The position numbers and the translations under genes were made by a program. Below the pieces are notes generated by a model. It saw only the letters and a program-made list of their open reading frames with translations, did no database searches and was not told where the DNA came from. Positions 52,505-61,900 of a stretch of 64,000 nt of DNA are shown here, piece after piece. Source of the DNA: JAFNAG01 sp963721405 (GTDB lineage: Bacteria > Acidobacteriota > UBA6911); the NCBI GenBank assembly GCA_963721405.1, contig CAVRJA010000014.1, positions 1,488,001 to 1,552,000 on the forward strand, written 5' to 3'. How positions within the stretch are numbered: position 1 is the stretch's first letter; the number at the start of each line of letters is the position of its first letter.

Positions 52505-55246
52505 ATGGGGGCCGGCTCCGGAGTCACCACCTACAACCAGCGTTTCGATGAGGCCGTGCGCCGCGGTCCGGGGCGGATTGCTGTCCGTCTCAAAATCCCC
52601 GGCGGCTACCGCCAGGTTACCTATGGGGAACTGCATCACCAGGTGCGCGGTGTGGCCCTGGCCCTGTCGGCCCTCGGGTTGCAGCGTCAGGAGCGGGCGG
52701 CCATTCTTTCCGAGAATCGTCCGGAATGGGTCGTGGCCTACCTGGGGATCTTTCAGGCGGGCGGGATCGTCGTCCCGCTCGACCCGCAGATTTCGCCCGC
52801 CGAGTGGCGCCGGCTGCTGGATGACTCTGATTCCAGGCTGGTCTTTGTCAGCCGGAACCTGTTGCACGGCCTGAAGGAAGCTGTCGGCGATTCGACGCTA
52901 TGCGATCGGATCATCTGTTTCGACCCGTGCGGAGCAAACGGCGGGACGATCCGGACGTTTCATGACCTGATCGAATGGGGCCATAGGTTCTCCCCGGCGC
53001 CATCCCTGCCCGAAAGCAGGCCCTCCGACGTCGTCGTGATCATTTATACCTCGGGAACGACCGGCAAGCCCAAAGGGGTGATGCTCACCCAGGAAAACAT
53101 CGTCAGCGTCATCACCGCGGGGCTTCAGGCCATTCGCGTGGTCGATGAGAACGACGTCTTCCTTTGCCTCCTTCCCCTGCACCACGTTTTTGCCTCCGTC
53201 GTGAATTTCCTGATCCCCCTTTATCGCGGAGCGCAGATCGTATTTGCCGACACCCTGAAGCGCTCCGAGATCCTGTCTGCGTTGCAGGAAGCGAACATCA
53301 CGATCGTGGCGACGGTGCCGCAGTTTTTTTACCTGTTCCACGGACGGATCGAGGAGGAACTCGCGCGCAAGGGGCCGCTTGCACGCAAGGTATTTCGCAG
53401 CCTGCTCAGGCTGAACCGAATGTGCCTCCGGCGTTTTCACCTCAATCCCGGCAAGCGTCTGCTTGGCGGGATCCATCGGGCATTCGGTTCAAGATTGCGG
53501 TTTTTTGTCAGCGGGGGTTCCTTTTTCGATCCGAAGGTGGCGCAGGAATTCCATGATCTTGGATTCGTGATCATGCAGGGATACGGACTCACGGAAACCA
53601 CGGGGCCATGCGCGGTGACGCGGATAGAGGACAATGTGGTCGGCTCCGTCGGCCCCGCGCTTCCAGGCGTGGAGATCCGGATATTGGCGCCGGGAGAGGC
53701 GGGAGTAGGGGAAGTCGCGATCCGTGGTCCGGTCGTGATGAAGGGATATTTCAAAGACCCGGAAGGCACGGCCGCAGTGATGCGCGACGGATGGTTTCTG
53801 TCAGGAGACCTCGGACGTCTGGATGAGAAGCGCAACCTCTTCATAACGGGCCGCAAAAAGGAAGTCATCGTCCTGCCCAACGGCAAGAATATTTACCCCG
53901 ACGAAATCGAAAGCCACTACGAACAGTGCCCGTACATAAAGGAGATCGCCGTCCTGGGCGTCGCCGAGCCCGGGCACGAAGGGGCGGAGCGCGTGCACGC
54001 CGTCGTCGTGCCCGACTTCGATGCGTTGAAGGCGAAGAAACTGGCCAATACCAGGGAGATCCTGCGGGATGAAATCGCCCGCCTGTCCAGCCGCCTGCCG
54101 CAATACAAGCGGCTCATGAGCTACCAGATTCAGAAGGAGGAACTCCCGCGGACGACCACACGCAAGATCAAGCACCTTGAGCTGAAGAGCAGGATCGAAA
54201 GGGGCGAACTTCGCGATCCGGATGCTGCCGCTGACCATGAGCCGATTACGCCGGAGGACCGGGACCTCATGGAATCCGCAGTGGGCCGGCAGGTTCTGGC
54301 TTCACTGCGGGAAAGTCATCGCCGGGACGCGGGTATTGAACCGGGGATGAATCTCGAACTAGATCTCGGGTTCGACTCCATGGAACGGGTAGAACTCCTG
54401 GCGGGTCTGGAGAAGTTGCTGGACCTGACGCTTCCCGATGACTTCGGCGCGGAAGTCTTTACCGTGCGGGACCTGGTCCGCGGGCTGCAGCGTCAAACCG
54501 GATCCACCGGCGCCGGCGCAGGGACTCCGCGCCAGAACTGGTCCAGGATTCTCTCCGCCCAGTCTCTCGCACAGGATCCGGAGCTGAAAGCCGGATTTTC
54601 CGGGGCCTTGGCCACGCTTGTCCGGGTTGCCGCAATCCGGCTGGCCTACCTCGTCTTCAGGATTCTTTTTCGCCTGGAGGCTCGAGGACTGGAACGCCTG
54701 CCGCGACTGGGCGCATTTCTGATCTGCCCCAATCATGCGAGCTACATCGATGCTCTGGCGGTGCTTGCGCCCCTGCCGTCTCCGATCCTCAAACGTGTCT
54801 TTTTCGTGGGCGCCGCGGATTTCTTCGCCGGCCCGGTGATGCGGCTGGTGTCCCGCCTGGCCAATATCTTCCCCGTCGATCCCGACGTCCACCTGCTGCG
54901 CGCCATGAAAATGGGGGGATACGGCCTGCGTGACGGCCGCATACTCTGCATTTTCCCCGAGGGAGCACGCTCCTTCGACGGCAGACTGGGCCAGTTCAAG
55001 AAAGGAGCCGCCATCCTGGCCCGGGAAATCGGCGTCCCGATGATCCCGGTGGCCATTCACGGTGCATACGAAGTGTGGCCGCGTGACAGCCGGCGCATCC
55101 GGCGCCACAAGATCAAGGTTGTGTTCGGCGAGCCGCTGGAATCCGGCCGGGGAGAGGAGACGTCCGCGTATCAGTCCGACACCGAACGGCTGCGGAATGC
55201 GGTCGAGCATCTGCTCAGTGAATCAATGCCAGCACAATTCCCGTGA
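52505..55246 (+). CDS. Three-domain fusion: acyl-CoA/acyl-ACP synthetase, acyl carrier domain, 1-acylglycerol-phosphate acyltransferase
   Basis: A 913-residue protein. Residues about 20-590 are an adenylating enzyme of the AMP-binding family: YTSGTTGKPKG (P-loop), GYGLTETTGP, GDLGRLDEKRNLFITGRKKE. About 610-690 is a carrier domain with LGFDSMERVEL, where Ser of DSM would take phosphopantetheine. About 730-900 is a PlsC-like acyltransferase with NHASYID (HX4D) and FPEGARS. Together it can activate a fatty acid, load it and pass it to lysophospholipid or glycerol-phosphate, like Aas with an added carrier domain. Start 52505 (MGAGSG) is preferred over 52445. Its 3' end overlaps the convergent nuoH by 32 bases. 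Confidence 0.88.
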   Translation: MGAGSGVTTYNQRFDEAVRRGPGRIAVRLKIPGGYRQVTYGELHHQVRGVALALSALGLQRQERAAILSENRPEWVVAYLGIFQAGGIVVPLDPQISPAEWRRLLDDSDSRLVFVSRNLLHGLKEAVGDSTLCDRIICFDPCGANGGTIRTFHDLIEWGHRFSPAPSLPESRPSDVVVIIYTSGTTGKPKGVMLTQENIVSVITAGLQAIRVVDENDVFLCLLPLHHVFASVVNFLIPLYRGAQIVFADTLKRSEILSALQEANITIVATVPQFFYLFHGRIEEELARKGPLARKVFRSLLRLNRMCLRRFHLNPGKRLLGGIHRAFGSRLRFFVSGGSFFDPKVAQEFHDLGFVIMQGYGLTETTGPCAVTRIEDNVVGSVGPALPGVEIRILAPGEAGVGEVAIRGPVVMKGYFKDPEGTAAVMRDGWFLSGDLGRLDEKRNLFITGRKKEVIVLPNGKNIYPDEIESHYEQCPYIKEIAVLGVAEPGHEGAERVHAVVVPDFDALKAKKLANTREILRDEIARLSSRLPQYKRLMSYQIQKEELPRTTTRKIKHLELKSRIERGELRDPDAAADHEPITPEDRDLMESAVGRQVLASLRESHRRDAGIEPGMNLELDLGFDSMERVELLAGLEKLLDLTLPDDFGAEVFTVRDLVRGLQRQTGSTGAGAGTPRQNWSRILSAQSLAQDPELKAGFSGALATLVRVAAIRLAYLVFRILFRLEARGLERLPRLGAFLICPNHASYIDALAVLAPLPSPILKRVFFVGAADFFAGPVMRLVSRLANIFPVDPDVHLLRAMKMGGYGLRDGRILCIFPEGARSFDGRLGQFKKGAAILAREIGVPMIPVAIHGAYEVWPRDSRRIRRHKIKVVFGEPLESGRGEETSAYQSDTERLRNAVEHLLSESMPAQFP

Positions 55247-56297
55247 CAAAAATATTCAGGATGGACAGCGGAAGCAGAATCTTCCATCCCAGGTGCATCA
55301 GCTGGTCATAGCGAAAGCGCGGCAAGGTCCACCGTATGAGCAGGAGGAACCAGCAGAAGAACACCACCTTGAGCGCGAACGATGCGATTTGCAGGATCGT
55401 CACGGCCAAAGAAGAGAGGGCCCAGCCGGCACCCCCGGGGAAGTGGAAACCGTCGGCCTGCAGATACGGAACCTGCCAGCCGCCGAGAAACAAGGTTGCC
55501 AGGAGCGCGGCAATGAGGATGGTCTCGACGAAATCAGTCATGAAGAAAGCGCCGAACTTCATGCTGCTGTATTCGAGAAAGTAACCGATGATTTCGGATT
55601 CACCTTCGGGGAGATCGAAGGGAACGCGCTTGGTTTCCGCAAATCCGGCCACCAGGAAGAGCAGAAAACCGAGGGGCTGGAGGAATATGCCCCACTTGGG
55701 CAGCCATCCCCATAGCAAATCCCCCTGGGCCCGGTTCAGTTCTGCGAGATCGAGCGTGCCGAAAATCATGAGCAACCCGACGAGCGTCGCGCCCATGGTG
55801 ATTTCATAGCTGATCATCTGGCTCGATGCCCGGAGGCCGCCAAGAAACGCAAACTTGTTGTTTGATGAAAAACCCGCCAGGAAGGTCCCGTAGATTCCCA
55901 TCGACATCATGGCGAAGACGAACAGCAGGCCCACGTTGAAAGGCAGGACTTGCAGCTCAACCGTTCGTCCGGCAATGTGGATGGAATTGCCGAACGGAAT
56001 TGCGGCGAAGCTCATCAGGGCGAAAAACAGGGCCACGATCGGCGCCGCTGTGTGCAGCAGCCGGTCTCCCCCGGGAGGGACATAGTCCTCCTTGAAGAAC
56101 ATCTTGAGCGCGTCCGCCAGTATGTGCGGCAGGCCGAAAGCGCGGATTCCCAGGATCGGGGCCCGGTTTGCTCCGAGCCGGTCCTGCATCACGGCCGACT
56201 GCTTTCGCTCCAGCCATGTGAGCAGGGACGTGAGCGTCAGCACGCAGCTGATGAAGAAGATCGCTTTAATCAGAATGATGAGAAGGTCGAGCCACAT
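55215..56297 (-). CDS. nuoH: NADH-quinone oxidoreductase subunit H
   Basis: About 360 residues with eight membrane helices and the quinone-site sequences of NuoH: ERKQSAVMQDRLGANRAPI, GIRAFGLPHILADALKMFFKED and FDLPEGESEIIGYFLEYSSMKFG. ATG at 56297 (MWLDLL), 8 bases after the nuoG stop. It forms the junction between the hydrophilic arm and the proton-pumping arm of complex I. Confidence 0.96.
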   Translation of the reverse strand: MWLDLLIILIKAIFFISCVLTLTSLLTWLERKQSAVMQDRLGANRAPILGIRAFGLPHILADALKMFFKEDYVPPGGDRLLHTAAPIVALFFALMSFAAIPFGNSIHIAGRTVELQVLPFNVGLLFVFAMMSMGIYGTFLAGFSSNNKFAFLGGLRASSQMISYEITMGATLVGLLMIFGTLDLAELNRAQGDLLWGWLPKWGIFLQPLGFLLFLVAGFAETKRVPFDLPEGESEIIGYFLEYSSMKFGAFFMTDFVETILIAALLATLFLGGWQVPYLQADGFHFPGGAGWALSSLAVTILQIASFALKVVFFCWFLLLIRWTLPRFRYDQLMHLGWKILLPLSILNIFVTGIVLALIH

Positions 56298-56305
56298 ACG
56301 CGAGT

Positions 56306-57925
56306 CTATCCCAACTTGAGCAGTTGACCGCAATCACCCACCGTGTCGTAATCCATTCCTTCGAAGGCGCGGACCTTCGTCCCGATGTCGCGGAACACCT
56401 GTGCGGCCGAACCGTCCGTCAGCGGGACGCCCAGGGACGCCGCCAACCGCGCCAGGATCTCGAGGTCCGGCAACGCCGATTCAACCGGGGGGATGGCCGC
56501 GTCAATGCGCTGAACCCGGCCCTCGAAGTTGGTGAACGTCCCCGCTTTCTCGGCGTAAATCGCTCCGGGCAGTTTGACATCGGCCATCGCGGCGGTAGCG
56601 TGATCGAAGGGCCCCATGAACACGACAAAACCCGTTCTTGCCAGCGCCCCGCCGACCAGGTTCGGATCGAAGGACCTGGTCAAGTCGTGGTGGCAGATAT
56701 ACAGGAAGCGAATCCGGCCTTCGCTGCAGGACCGGAGCAGGCCCTCGGCGCCGCCACCCGCAAGGCCCAGCACTTCCGCCCCCCGCGTATTAGGGTTCTT
56801 GTCCGCCCTGATCAGAAAATCGTCCGAGTATCCTGGCTCGCGCACCGGGACGCGAAATTCGAAATTCTCCACCTTCAAGCCGGTGCTGAAAAGCCGGCGA
56901 AGCTGGAAGAGCTCTTCATTGGTCATCTGCGGTGAGGCAAGAACCGCGACGGCTTCGGGGCCATGCTTCTGCATCGTCTGTTTCAGTGCGTCCGCCGTGC
57001 GTGCAATCGCCTCGTCCCATTCCACGGCCTTGTGCTCTCCCTCCGTCTTGAGCGAAGGAATCCGGAGCCGTTCCGGCGCGTCGATCGCGTGGTAGGAGTA
57101 GCGGCCCTCGTCGCACATCCAGTAGCGGTTCACCTCGGCATTGTACCGGGGCTTGAGCCGGTGCACCCGTTTGTCGTGGTACCGGGGATTGAACCGTTCG
57201 TTGTAGTGGATTTCGATGTTGCAGCCGCGGCTGCAGCCCGGACAGATGGAAGCAGTGCTTCCCAGAAACCAGACGCGGCACTGGAAGCGAAAATCGCGAT
57301 CGGTCAGGGCGCCGACGGGACAGATATCCACGACGTTGCCCGAGTAGGGATTGTTGAGCTCTTCCCCCGGAAAAAGGGCGATCTCGCTCAAGTGGCCGCG
57401 CTGGTGCACCGCCAGTTCCGCTGTTTTCGAGATCTCCTGCGTAAAGCGCACGCAGCGGGTGCAGAGGATGCAGCGCTCCTGGTCGAGAATCACGTGCGGC
57501 CCGATCGGCCACGCTTTCCTGCGCTTTGTCTTGTTTTCGTTGAAGCGCGGATCGTAACAGCCGAAGTCCATGTAGTAGTTTTGCAGCTCGCACTCGCCGG
57601 ACTGATCGCATACGGGACAATCCAGCGGGTGGTTGAGCAGCAGGAATTCCAGCACTGACTGCCGGTTGCGCAGGGTTTCCGGGGTCGTCGTCCGCACGAC
57701 CATTCCTTCGGAAACCGGCGTCGCGCAGGAGGGCTGCAGCTTCGGGATCTTCTCGATCTCCACCAGGCACATCCTGCAGCTGCCCACCGCCGACAGGCCC
57801 GGATGGTAGCAGTAGTGCGGAATCTCGATGCCTATGGACCTGGCTGCCTCCAACACGGCCGTTCCCTTGGACGCCTGCACGGTCTGCCCGTCAATCGTGA
57901 GTGTGATTCGTTCGCTTTCAGACAC
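56306..57925 (-). CDS. nuoG: NADH-quinone oxidoreductase subunit G, short form
   Basis: About 539 residues. The GTG at 57925 (MSESERITLTIDGQTV) lies 7 bases after the nuoC stop with GAGGT ahead and is preferred over TTG at 57949. Clusters: 2Fe-2S (CYHPGLSAVGSCRMC ... C), His-ligated 4Fe-4S (HPLDCPVCDQSGEC), two further 4Fe-4S (CILCTRCVRF, CPVGAL) and the CPGCSRGC cluster of the molybdopterin-like domain. It is shorter than E. coli NuoG (about 900), with a reduced C-terminal part. It carries electrons from NuoF toward the quinone site. Confidence 0.94.
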   Translation of the reverse strand: MSESERITLTIDGQTVQASKGTAVLEAARSIGIEIPHYCYHPGLSAVGSCRMCLVEIEKIPKLQPSCATPVSEGMVVRTTTPETLRNRQSVLEFLLLNHPLDCPVCDQSGECELQNYYMDFGCYDPRFNENKTKRRKAWPIGPHVILDQERCILCTRCVRFTQEISKTAELAVHQRGHLSEIALFPGEELNNPYSGNVVDICPVGALTDRDFRFQCRVWFLGSTASICPGCSRGCNIEIHYNERFNPRYHDKRVHRLKPRYNAEVNRYWMCDEGRYSYHAIDAPERLRIPSLKTEGEHKAVEWDEAIARTADALKQTMQKHGPEAVAVLASPQMTNEELFQLRRLFSTGLKVENFEFRVPVREPGYSDDFLIRADKNPNTRGAEVLGLAGGGAEGLLRSCSEGRIRFLYICHHDLTRSFDPNLVGGALARTGFVVFMGPFDHATAAMADVKLPGAIYAEKAGTFTNFEGRVQRIDAAIPPVESALPDLEILARLAASLGVPLTDGSAAQVFRDIGTKVRAFEGMDYDTVGDCGQLLKLG

Positions 57926-57932
57926 CGCTACC

Positions 57933-58445
57933 TCAGTTCTTCGGGCCAATCAACGGCTGACGCCTGCGGATCGGGTAATCCTTGCGCAAGGGATGCCCAT
58001 CGAATTCGGGATACAGCAGGATCCGCGTCAAATCCGGGTGCCCCTCGAATTCGATGCCGAACATGTCCCACACCTCGCGCTCCAGCCAATTCGCATTTCC
58101 CCACAGCGCGGTCAGCGACGCCAGTTCGGGTTTGTCGCCCGGAACGCCGACCTTGATGCGCAACCGGTTGTTGAAGGATAGCGAAAGGAGGTGATACACG
58201 ACTTCAAATCGCGGTTCGCGCCCGAGATAATCAACGGCTGTGATGTCCACGAGAACGTTGAAGGAAAGCCGCGCGTCGCTCTTGAGAAATTCCATGATAC
58301 GCAGCAACGACGCGAGGGATACTGTCGCCACGGCGTCCCCATTGACGACGGACGCTCCGCGAATCTCGCCCGGGAAACTCCCGGCGAGCAGAACCAGCGA
58401 CTCAGGAAGCTCGCCCGAGCTTGCAGAGGGATCGTTTATTCCCAT
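57933..58445 (-). CDS. nuoC: NADH-quinone oxidoreductase subunit C
   Basis: A 170-residue 30-kDa subunit. The signature WLEREVWDMFGIEFEGHPDLTRIL followed by FDGHPLRKDYPI is diagnostic. It overlaps nuoA by 10 bases (GAATGGGAATAA) and precedes nuoG by 7 bases. It scaffolds the quinone-reducing module with NuoB and NuoD, which are not in this window. Confidence 0.95.
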   Translation of the reverse strand: MGINDPSASSGELPESLVLLAGSFPGEIRGASVVNGDAVATVSLASLLRIMEFLKSDARLSFNVLVDITAVDYLGREPRFEVVYHLLSLSFNNRLRIKVGVPGDKPELASLTALWGNANWLEREVWDMFGIEFEGHPDLTRILLYPEFDGHPLRKDYPIRRRQPLIGPKN

Positions 58446-58789
58446 TCAAGCGCACCTGTCTTCCATGCGTATATAAAACCGACACCAACAACCAGGAAAA
58501 AGACGAACATCTCGACGAATCCGAATATCCCCAGGCTGCGGTACACGACGGCCCAGGGGAACAGGAAGGCAAGTTCGACATCGAACAGTATGAAAAGCAA
58601 CGCCATCAGGTAAAAGCGGATGTTCACTGACTTGTGACTCATGCCTTCCGACGGCATGCCGCATTCAAAAGGCTCGTCCTTGACCCGGGTACGCGTCCTC
58701 GGGCCGAGGAGTGCCGACAGAGCCACAAACGACCCGGCAATGCCGCCTGCCAGAAGCGCCATCACCAGCACTGGAACAATCGTGTTCAT
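58436..58789 (-). CDS. nuoA: NADH-quinone oxidoreductase subunit A
   Basis: A 117-residue protein with three membrane helices and the NuoA loop YECG-like FECGMPS ... KSVNIRFYLMALLFILFDVELAFLFPW. ATG at 58789 (MNTIVPVLVM) is chosen over the TTG/ATG upstream. It heads the operon nuoA-C-G-H; no nuoB, nuoD, nuoE, nuoF, nuoI or nuoJ-N is found here. Confidence 0.94.
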   Translation of the reverse strand: MNTIVPVLVMALLAGGIAGSFVALSALLGPRTRTRVKDEPFECGMPSEGMSHKSVNIRFYLMALLFILFDVELAFLFPWAVVYRSLGIFGFVEMFVFFLVVGVGFIYAWKTGALEWE

Positions 58790-58916
58790 GAGGGGCACAC
58801 CCTTATCCCTGGGGATCGTAAAAGCGAAAATGTACACTGTGACATACTGAAAATCAATTCAAAAAGCACGTTCCAGCGCGGACGCCTGGGAACATAAAAC
58901 CCTGTCCCGCAATAGC

Positions 58917-59123
58917 TTAGCTAGTTTCTGTCTAGAAACTCAATCATTGTCCTGCTTGGTCTTGGACGTGGACTTGGACGTAGACCTGGACGTGGTCAGC
59001 CCTCTTTGATGTAATCTCCAGCGAATGCGGCACTCAATTTGGGCCATTGGTATTTGCCGGGTCTAAGTCCACGTCCAGGTCCAGGTCAGATGACCGTGGA
59101 GTTTCGCGACTGAAACTGGCTAA
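58917..59123. repeat. Hexamer-armed hairpin element 3
   Basis: Outer inverted repeats 58917-58941 and 59099-59123 match at 21 of 25 positions (TTAGC, AGTTTC, GTC, GAAACTC shared). Inside are a GGACNT run (58959-58995) and its complement (59061-59087). The 78-base core 58988-59065, read in reverse, is 81 percent identical to the core of element 2 at 42197-42274, including an exact CCGGCAAATACCAATG. It lies in the 523-base gap between nuoA and the metallopeptidase, which holds no supported gene. Promoters for nuoA and the metallopeptidase must be close by. Confidence 0.8.
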
Positions 59124-59312
59124 TAACATCGCCGGGTAAACATTGACTGCCCGTACGCCAACAAATATTATCCTGTAGTTTGGGTTGCAATCTCCTCGGA
59201 CGGTGGGATGGCCGTCTCCAGGCACTCTGCAGACGGGATCCGACATTCCGGCGCACTTTAAGAAACGGGTTCTTTTATCAATGCTTCGCCACAAATCGGC
59301 AGGGTAGGGCTC

Positions 59313-60611
59313 ATGAGGATAACTCGGCTGCGTCTTGTCTGGTCGCTGATGCTGGTTCCCGTTCTGCTGTTTGGTCGAAGTGCCGGTGCGTTGTGGCAGC
59401 AGACCGCAAAACCCGATACCCTGCTCGCAGTCGCCGACGAGATTGTTCCGGTTGTGGCGAGGATTCGCGGCCTGGAACCGAAGGCGGCGATCAAAAAAGG
59501 CGTCGAGTCCCGTGAGCAGATCTCCCGCGCTCTGAATGAGCTTGTCAGCGACCAGTACGAAAAGACGGAGCTCAAACGCGGGGGAGTGGTGTTGAAAAAG
59601 CTGGGATTGATTCCCGTAGATATGGATTTTGCCGACTTTACGATCAAACTGCTTACCGAACAGATCGGGGGGTATTACGACCCGGAAAAAAAGACCTTTT
59701 TCCTGGCAGGCTGGTTGAGTGCGGACCAGCAAAAACCGGTTATGGCCCACGAACTGACACACGCGCTGCAGGACCAATACTTCGATCTGGATGCCATGAT
59801 GAAACGGGACCGCAAGTCCCACAACGACGACATGACGCTCGCGCATCAGGCATTGGTGGAAGGGGATGCCACGGGCGTCATGCTCGACTACCTCCTCGAG
59901 CCGCTGGGCAGAAGTTTTGTGCAGTTGCCGGATCTGGCCTTCATCATGCGTGCTCAGATGTCCCTGATGGACAGCCAGTTCGTGGTGCTGAAGAGCGCTC
60001 CCGAGTACATCAAGGAATCGCTCCTGTTCCCCTATGGATATGGCGCAGCCTTCCTGCAGAAAGTTCGTTCCGGCAACGCTCCCTGGCCGGTCGTCAACAA
60101 GGTCTATGCGGACATGCCCTCGTCGACCGAGCAGATCATGCATCCCGAAAAATATCTGGGCCAGCGGGACAACCCCAAAGCCGTTGCGGTCGAGGATCCG
60201 ACTCCACAACTCGGAAAGGACTGGAAGATCGTTTACAGGAATGTCCTGGGGGAGTTTTCGCTCTACCTGCTCTTGAAGCTCAACCAGCCGGATCAAACGG
60301 CGATGAACGCTTCGTCCGGCTGGGGGGGAGACCAGGTCATCCTGGTGGAAGAGGATGGCCGTGACCGGAGCGCGGTGTTCGCCGAAAGCACCTGGGACGA
60401 TCAGGACAGCGCCGATCGCTTTTACGCGGCGGCCTCGAACTGGCTGGAACGCCGGTTTCCCCAGGGCCGAAAGGAAGACGCCTCAGACAGCGGTTTCGCC
60501 ATGGTAGCAGGGAGCGAATATCACTCGATTCAACGCCGCGGTACGGGCGTTTACCTGGTCCTGGGCTTGCCGGAATCCCTCGCAGGCAAGCTCACGTGGC
60601 CGCGGAAGTAA
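59313..60611 (+). CDS. Exported HELTH metallopeptidase-like protein
   Basis: A 432-residue protein with a signal peptide (LVWSLMLVPVLLFGRSAGA). The zinc motif HELTHALQDQYFDL (HExxH) is followed about 40 residues later by HQALVEGDATGVMLDYLL, whose Glu could be the third ligand. It is preceded by IGGYYDPEKKTFFLAG, as in gluzincin-like domains of unknown function. Probably a secreted or periplasmic peptidase; substrate unknown. It is convergent with the RDD gene. Confidence 0.8.
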   Translation: MRITRLRLVWSLMLVPVLLFGRSAGALWQQTAKPDTLLAVADEIVPVVARIRGLEPKAAIKKGVESREQISRALNELVSDQYEKTELKRGGVVLKKLGLIPVDMDFADFTIKLLTEQIGGYYDPEKKTFFLAGWLSADQQKPVMAHELTHALQDQYFDLDAMMKRDRKSHNDDMTLAHQALVEGDATGVMLDYLLEPLGRSFVQLPDLAFIMRAQMSLMDSQFVVLKSAPEYIKESLLFPYGYGAAFLQKVRSGNAPWPVVNKVYADMPSSTEQIMHPEKYLGQRDNPKAVAVEDPTPQLGKDWKIVYRNVLGEFSLYLLLKLNQPDQTAMNASSGWGGDQVILVEEDGRDRSAVFAESTWDDQDSADRFYAAASNWLERRFPQGRKEDASDSGFAMVAGSEYHSIQRRGTGVYLVLGLPESLAGKLTWPRK

Positions 60612-60663
60612 CTTGCGATAAAACGAAAACGAGGGAAAGCACCTCTGCGACATTCTCCGGCCT

Positions 60664-61809
60664 TCAGAGGCTGATACGTTCCACCCGCGTTCCCGACGCC
60701 AGATCGTGCAGGCATCTGGATTGGCGGTCGAAGCATCCCCACAGAAGCCCGACGCCCGCCGCTGCCAGACCGGCCAGGAAGACGCAGCAACGCACGAGCA
60801 ACTGCGTCATGGTGGGCGGTCCGATCGGCGCTCCGACCACCCGCAGATCCATCAGCATCATTCCAATGGTCTGCCTTGCGGTGCTGAGAAAGAAAAGCGA
60901 ATAAACGAAATAAATCGCCAGCAGAAGAAGCGTGTAGTACATCAGGCTGACAGAGTCAATCAAGGTGATGCCTTCGAGGATGTCGACGGTGAAAATCAAC
61001 GCGCCGCAGCACACTACCACCATGATGAGGTCCACGAGTCCAGCCAGGGTCCGGGTCAGGAGAATCAGTTTCTCGTCCCTGTGGTCGAGCCAGAGATCGC
61101 CGCCCGATTCGGCGGGGGGAAGAATCGGCGTATGGATCTCCATCGGCTCCTCCTGCCGGGTCTGGGCTGACTGGCCGGTACGGACCGTGTCGATCAGTCT
61201 CTGGATTTCCCGTCCGGCAGTTGTCCCGGAATTAGCAACAGCAGGACGAATGATGACATCTGCGGCGGGCTCTGGATTCGGCACAACGGCCGGGACCCGC
61301 TTCGGGATCACAGGTACAGGTCCGGCAGTCGGGGCGGGGGACGGGTTGATCGGGATTGCGCCCTGTTCATCGGTCCTGACTTCGCGAGGCTCGCTCCTCG
61401 GAGCGCGACGAGGCTTTCGCGGAACAATCGGCCTGACAGGCACCGGCCTCAGTTCCTCCTGGACCGGAGTCTTTTCCTCCCGGGTCTGTTCCCCGATTCC
61501 TCCGCCGATCATAGCGCCCGCTGCGGCTGTCTCCACGACCGGTGCGATCGGAAGCCCCTCCTGTCCGCCATCCACCGCATCCCGTTTCGCCCTAAGCTCC
61601 TGCAGGCGCCGCGAAAGTTCCAACCGCCATTCCGGCAGTTCAGCCTCAGGCTCGACATCAGCGGAAGTCGCGGCACCGGTCTGCCCGTCACTCGCGATTT
61701 CCTGCCGCGCAGGCGCCTCGGGCGCAATCGCAGACGCCGACCTGAAACCGCAGACCAGGCAGATTCCATCGCCGTTGATTTCCGTACCGCCGCACTTTGG
61801 GCAATTCAT
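60664..61809 (-). CDS. RDD-family membrane protein with N-terminal zinc ribbon
   Basis: A 381-residue protein from the ATG at 61809. The N-terminus MNCPKCGGTEINGDGIC followed by VCGF is a CX2C..CX2C zinc ribbon, then a Pro/Glu-rich disordered linker of some 190 residues, then an RDD domain with three or four membrane helices (LTRTLAGLVDLIMVVVCC, TARQTIGMMLMDLRVVG, DRQSRCLHDLASGT). RDD proteins may be transporters or stress proteins; the role is open. The linker is unusually long. Confidence 0.82.
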   Translation of the reverse strand: MNCPKCGGTEINGDGICLVCGFRSASAIAPEAPARQEIASDGQTGAATSADVEPEAELPEWRLELSRRLQELRAKRDAVDGGQEGLPIAPVVETAAAGAMIGGGIGEQTREEKTPVQEELRPVPVRPIVPRKPRRAPRSEPREVRTDEQGAIPINPSPAPTAGPVPVIPKRVPAVVPNPEPAADVIIRPAVANSGTTAGREIQRLIDTVRTGQSAQTRQEEPMEIHTPILPPAESGGDLWLDHRDEKLILLTRTLAGLVDLIMVVVCCGALIFTVDILEGITLIDSVSLMYYTLLLLAIYFVYSLFFLSTARQTIGMMLMDLRVVGAPIGPPTMTQLLVRCCVFLAGLAAAGVGLLWGCFDRQSRCLHDLASGTRVERISL

Positions 61810-61900
61810 AGGCTTGAAAGCAGATGTCAATGACCGGCGGAATTATAGCACAAGGGGCTGCTCAGAATATCTCCGGATCTGATATACTTTGCTTGTATAA

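Noticed and set aside
59034..60296. 420-residue minus-strand ORF
   Set aside because: It is antisense to the metallopeptidase, and its tail translates the hexamer repeat (DLDLDVDLD).
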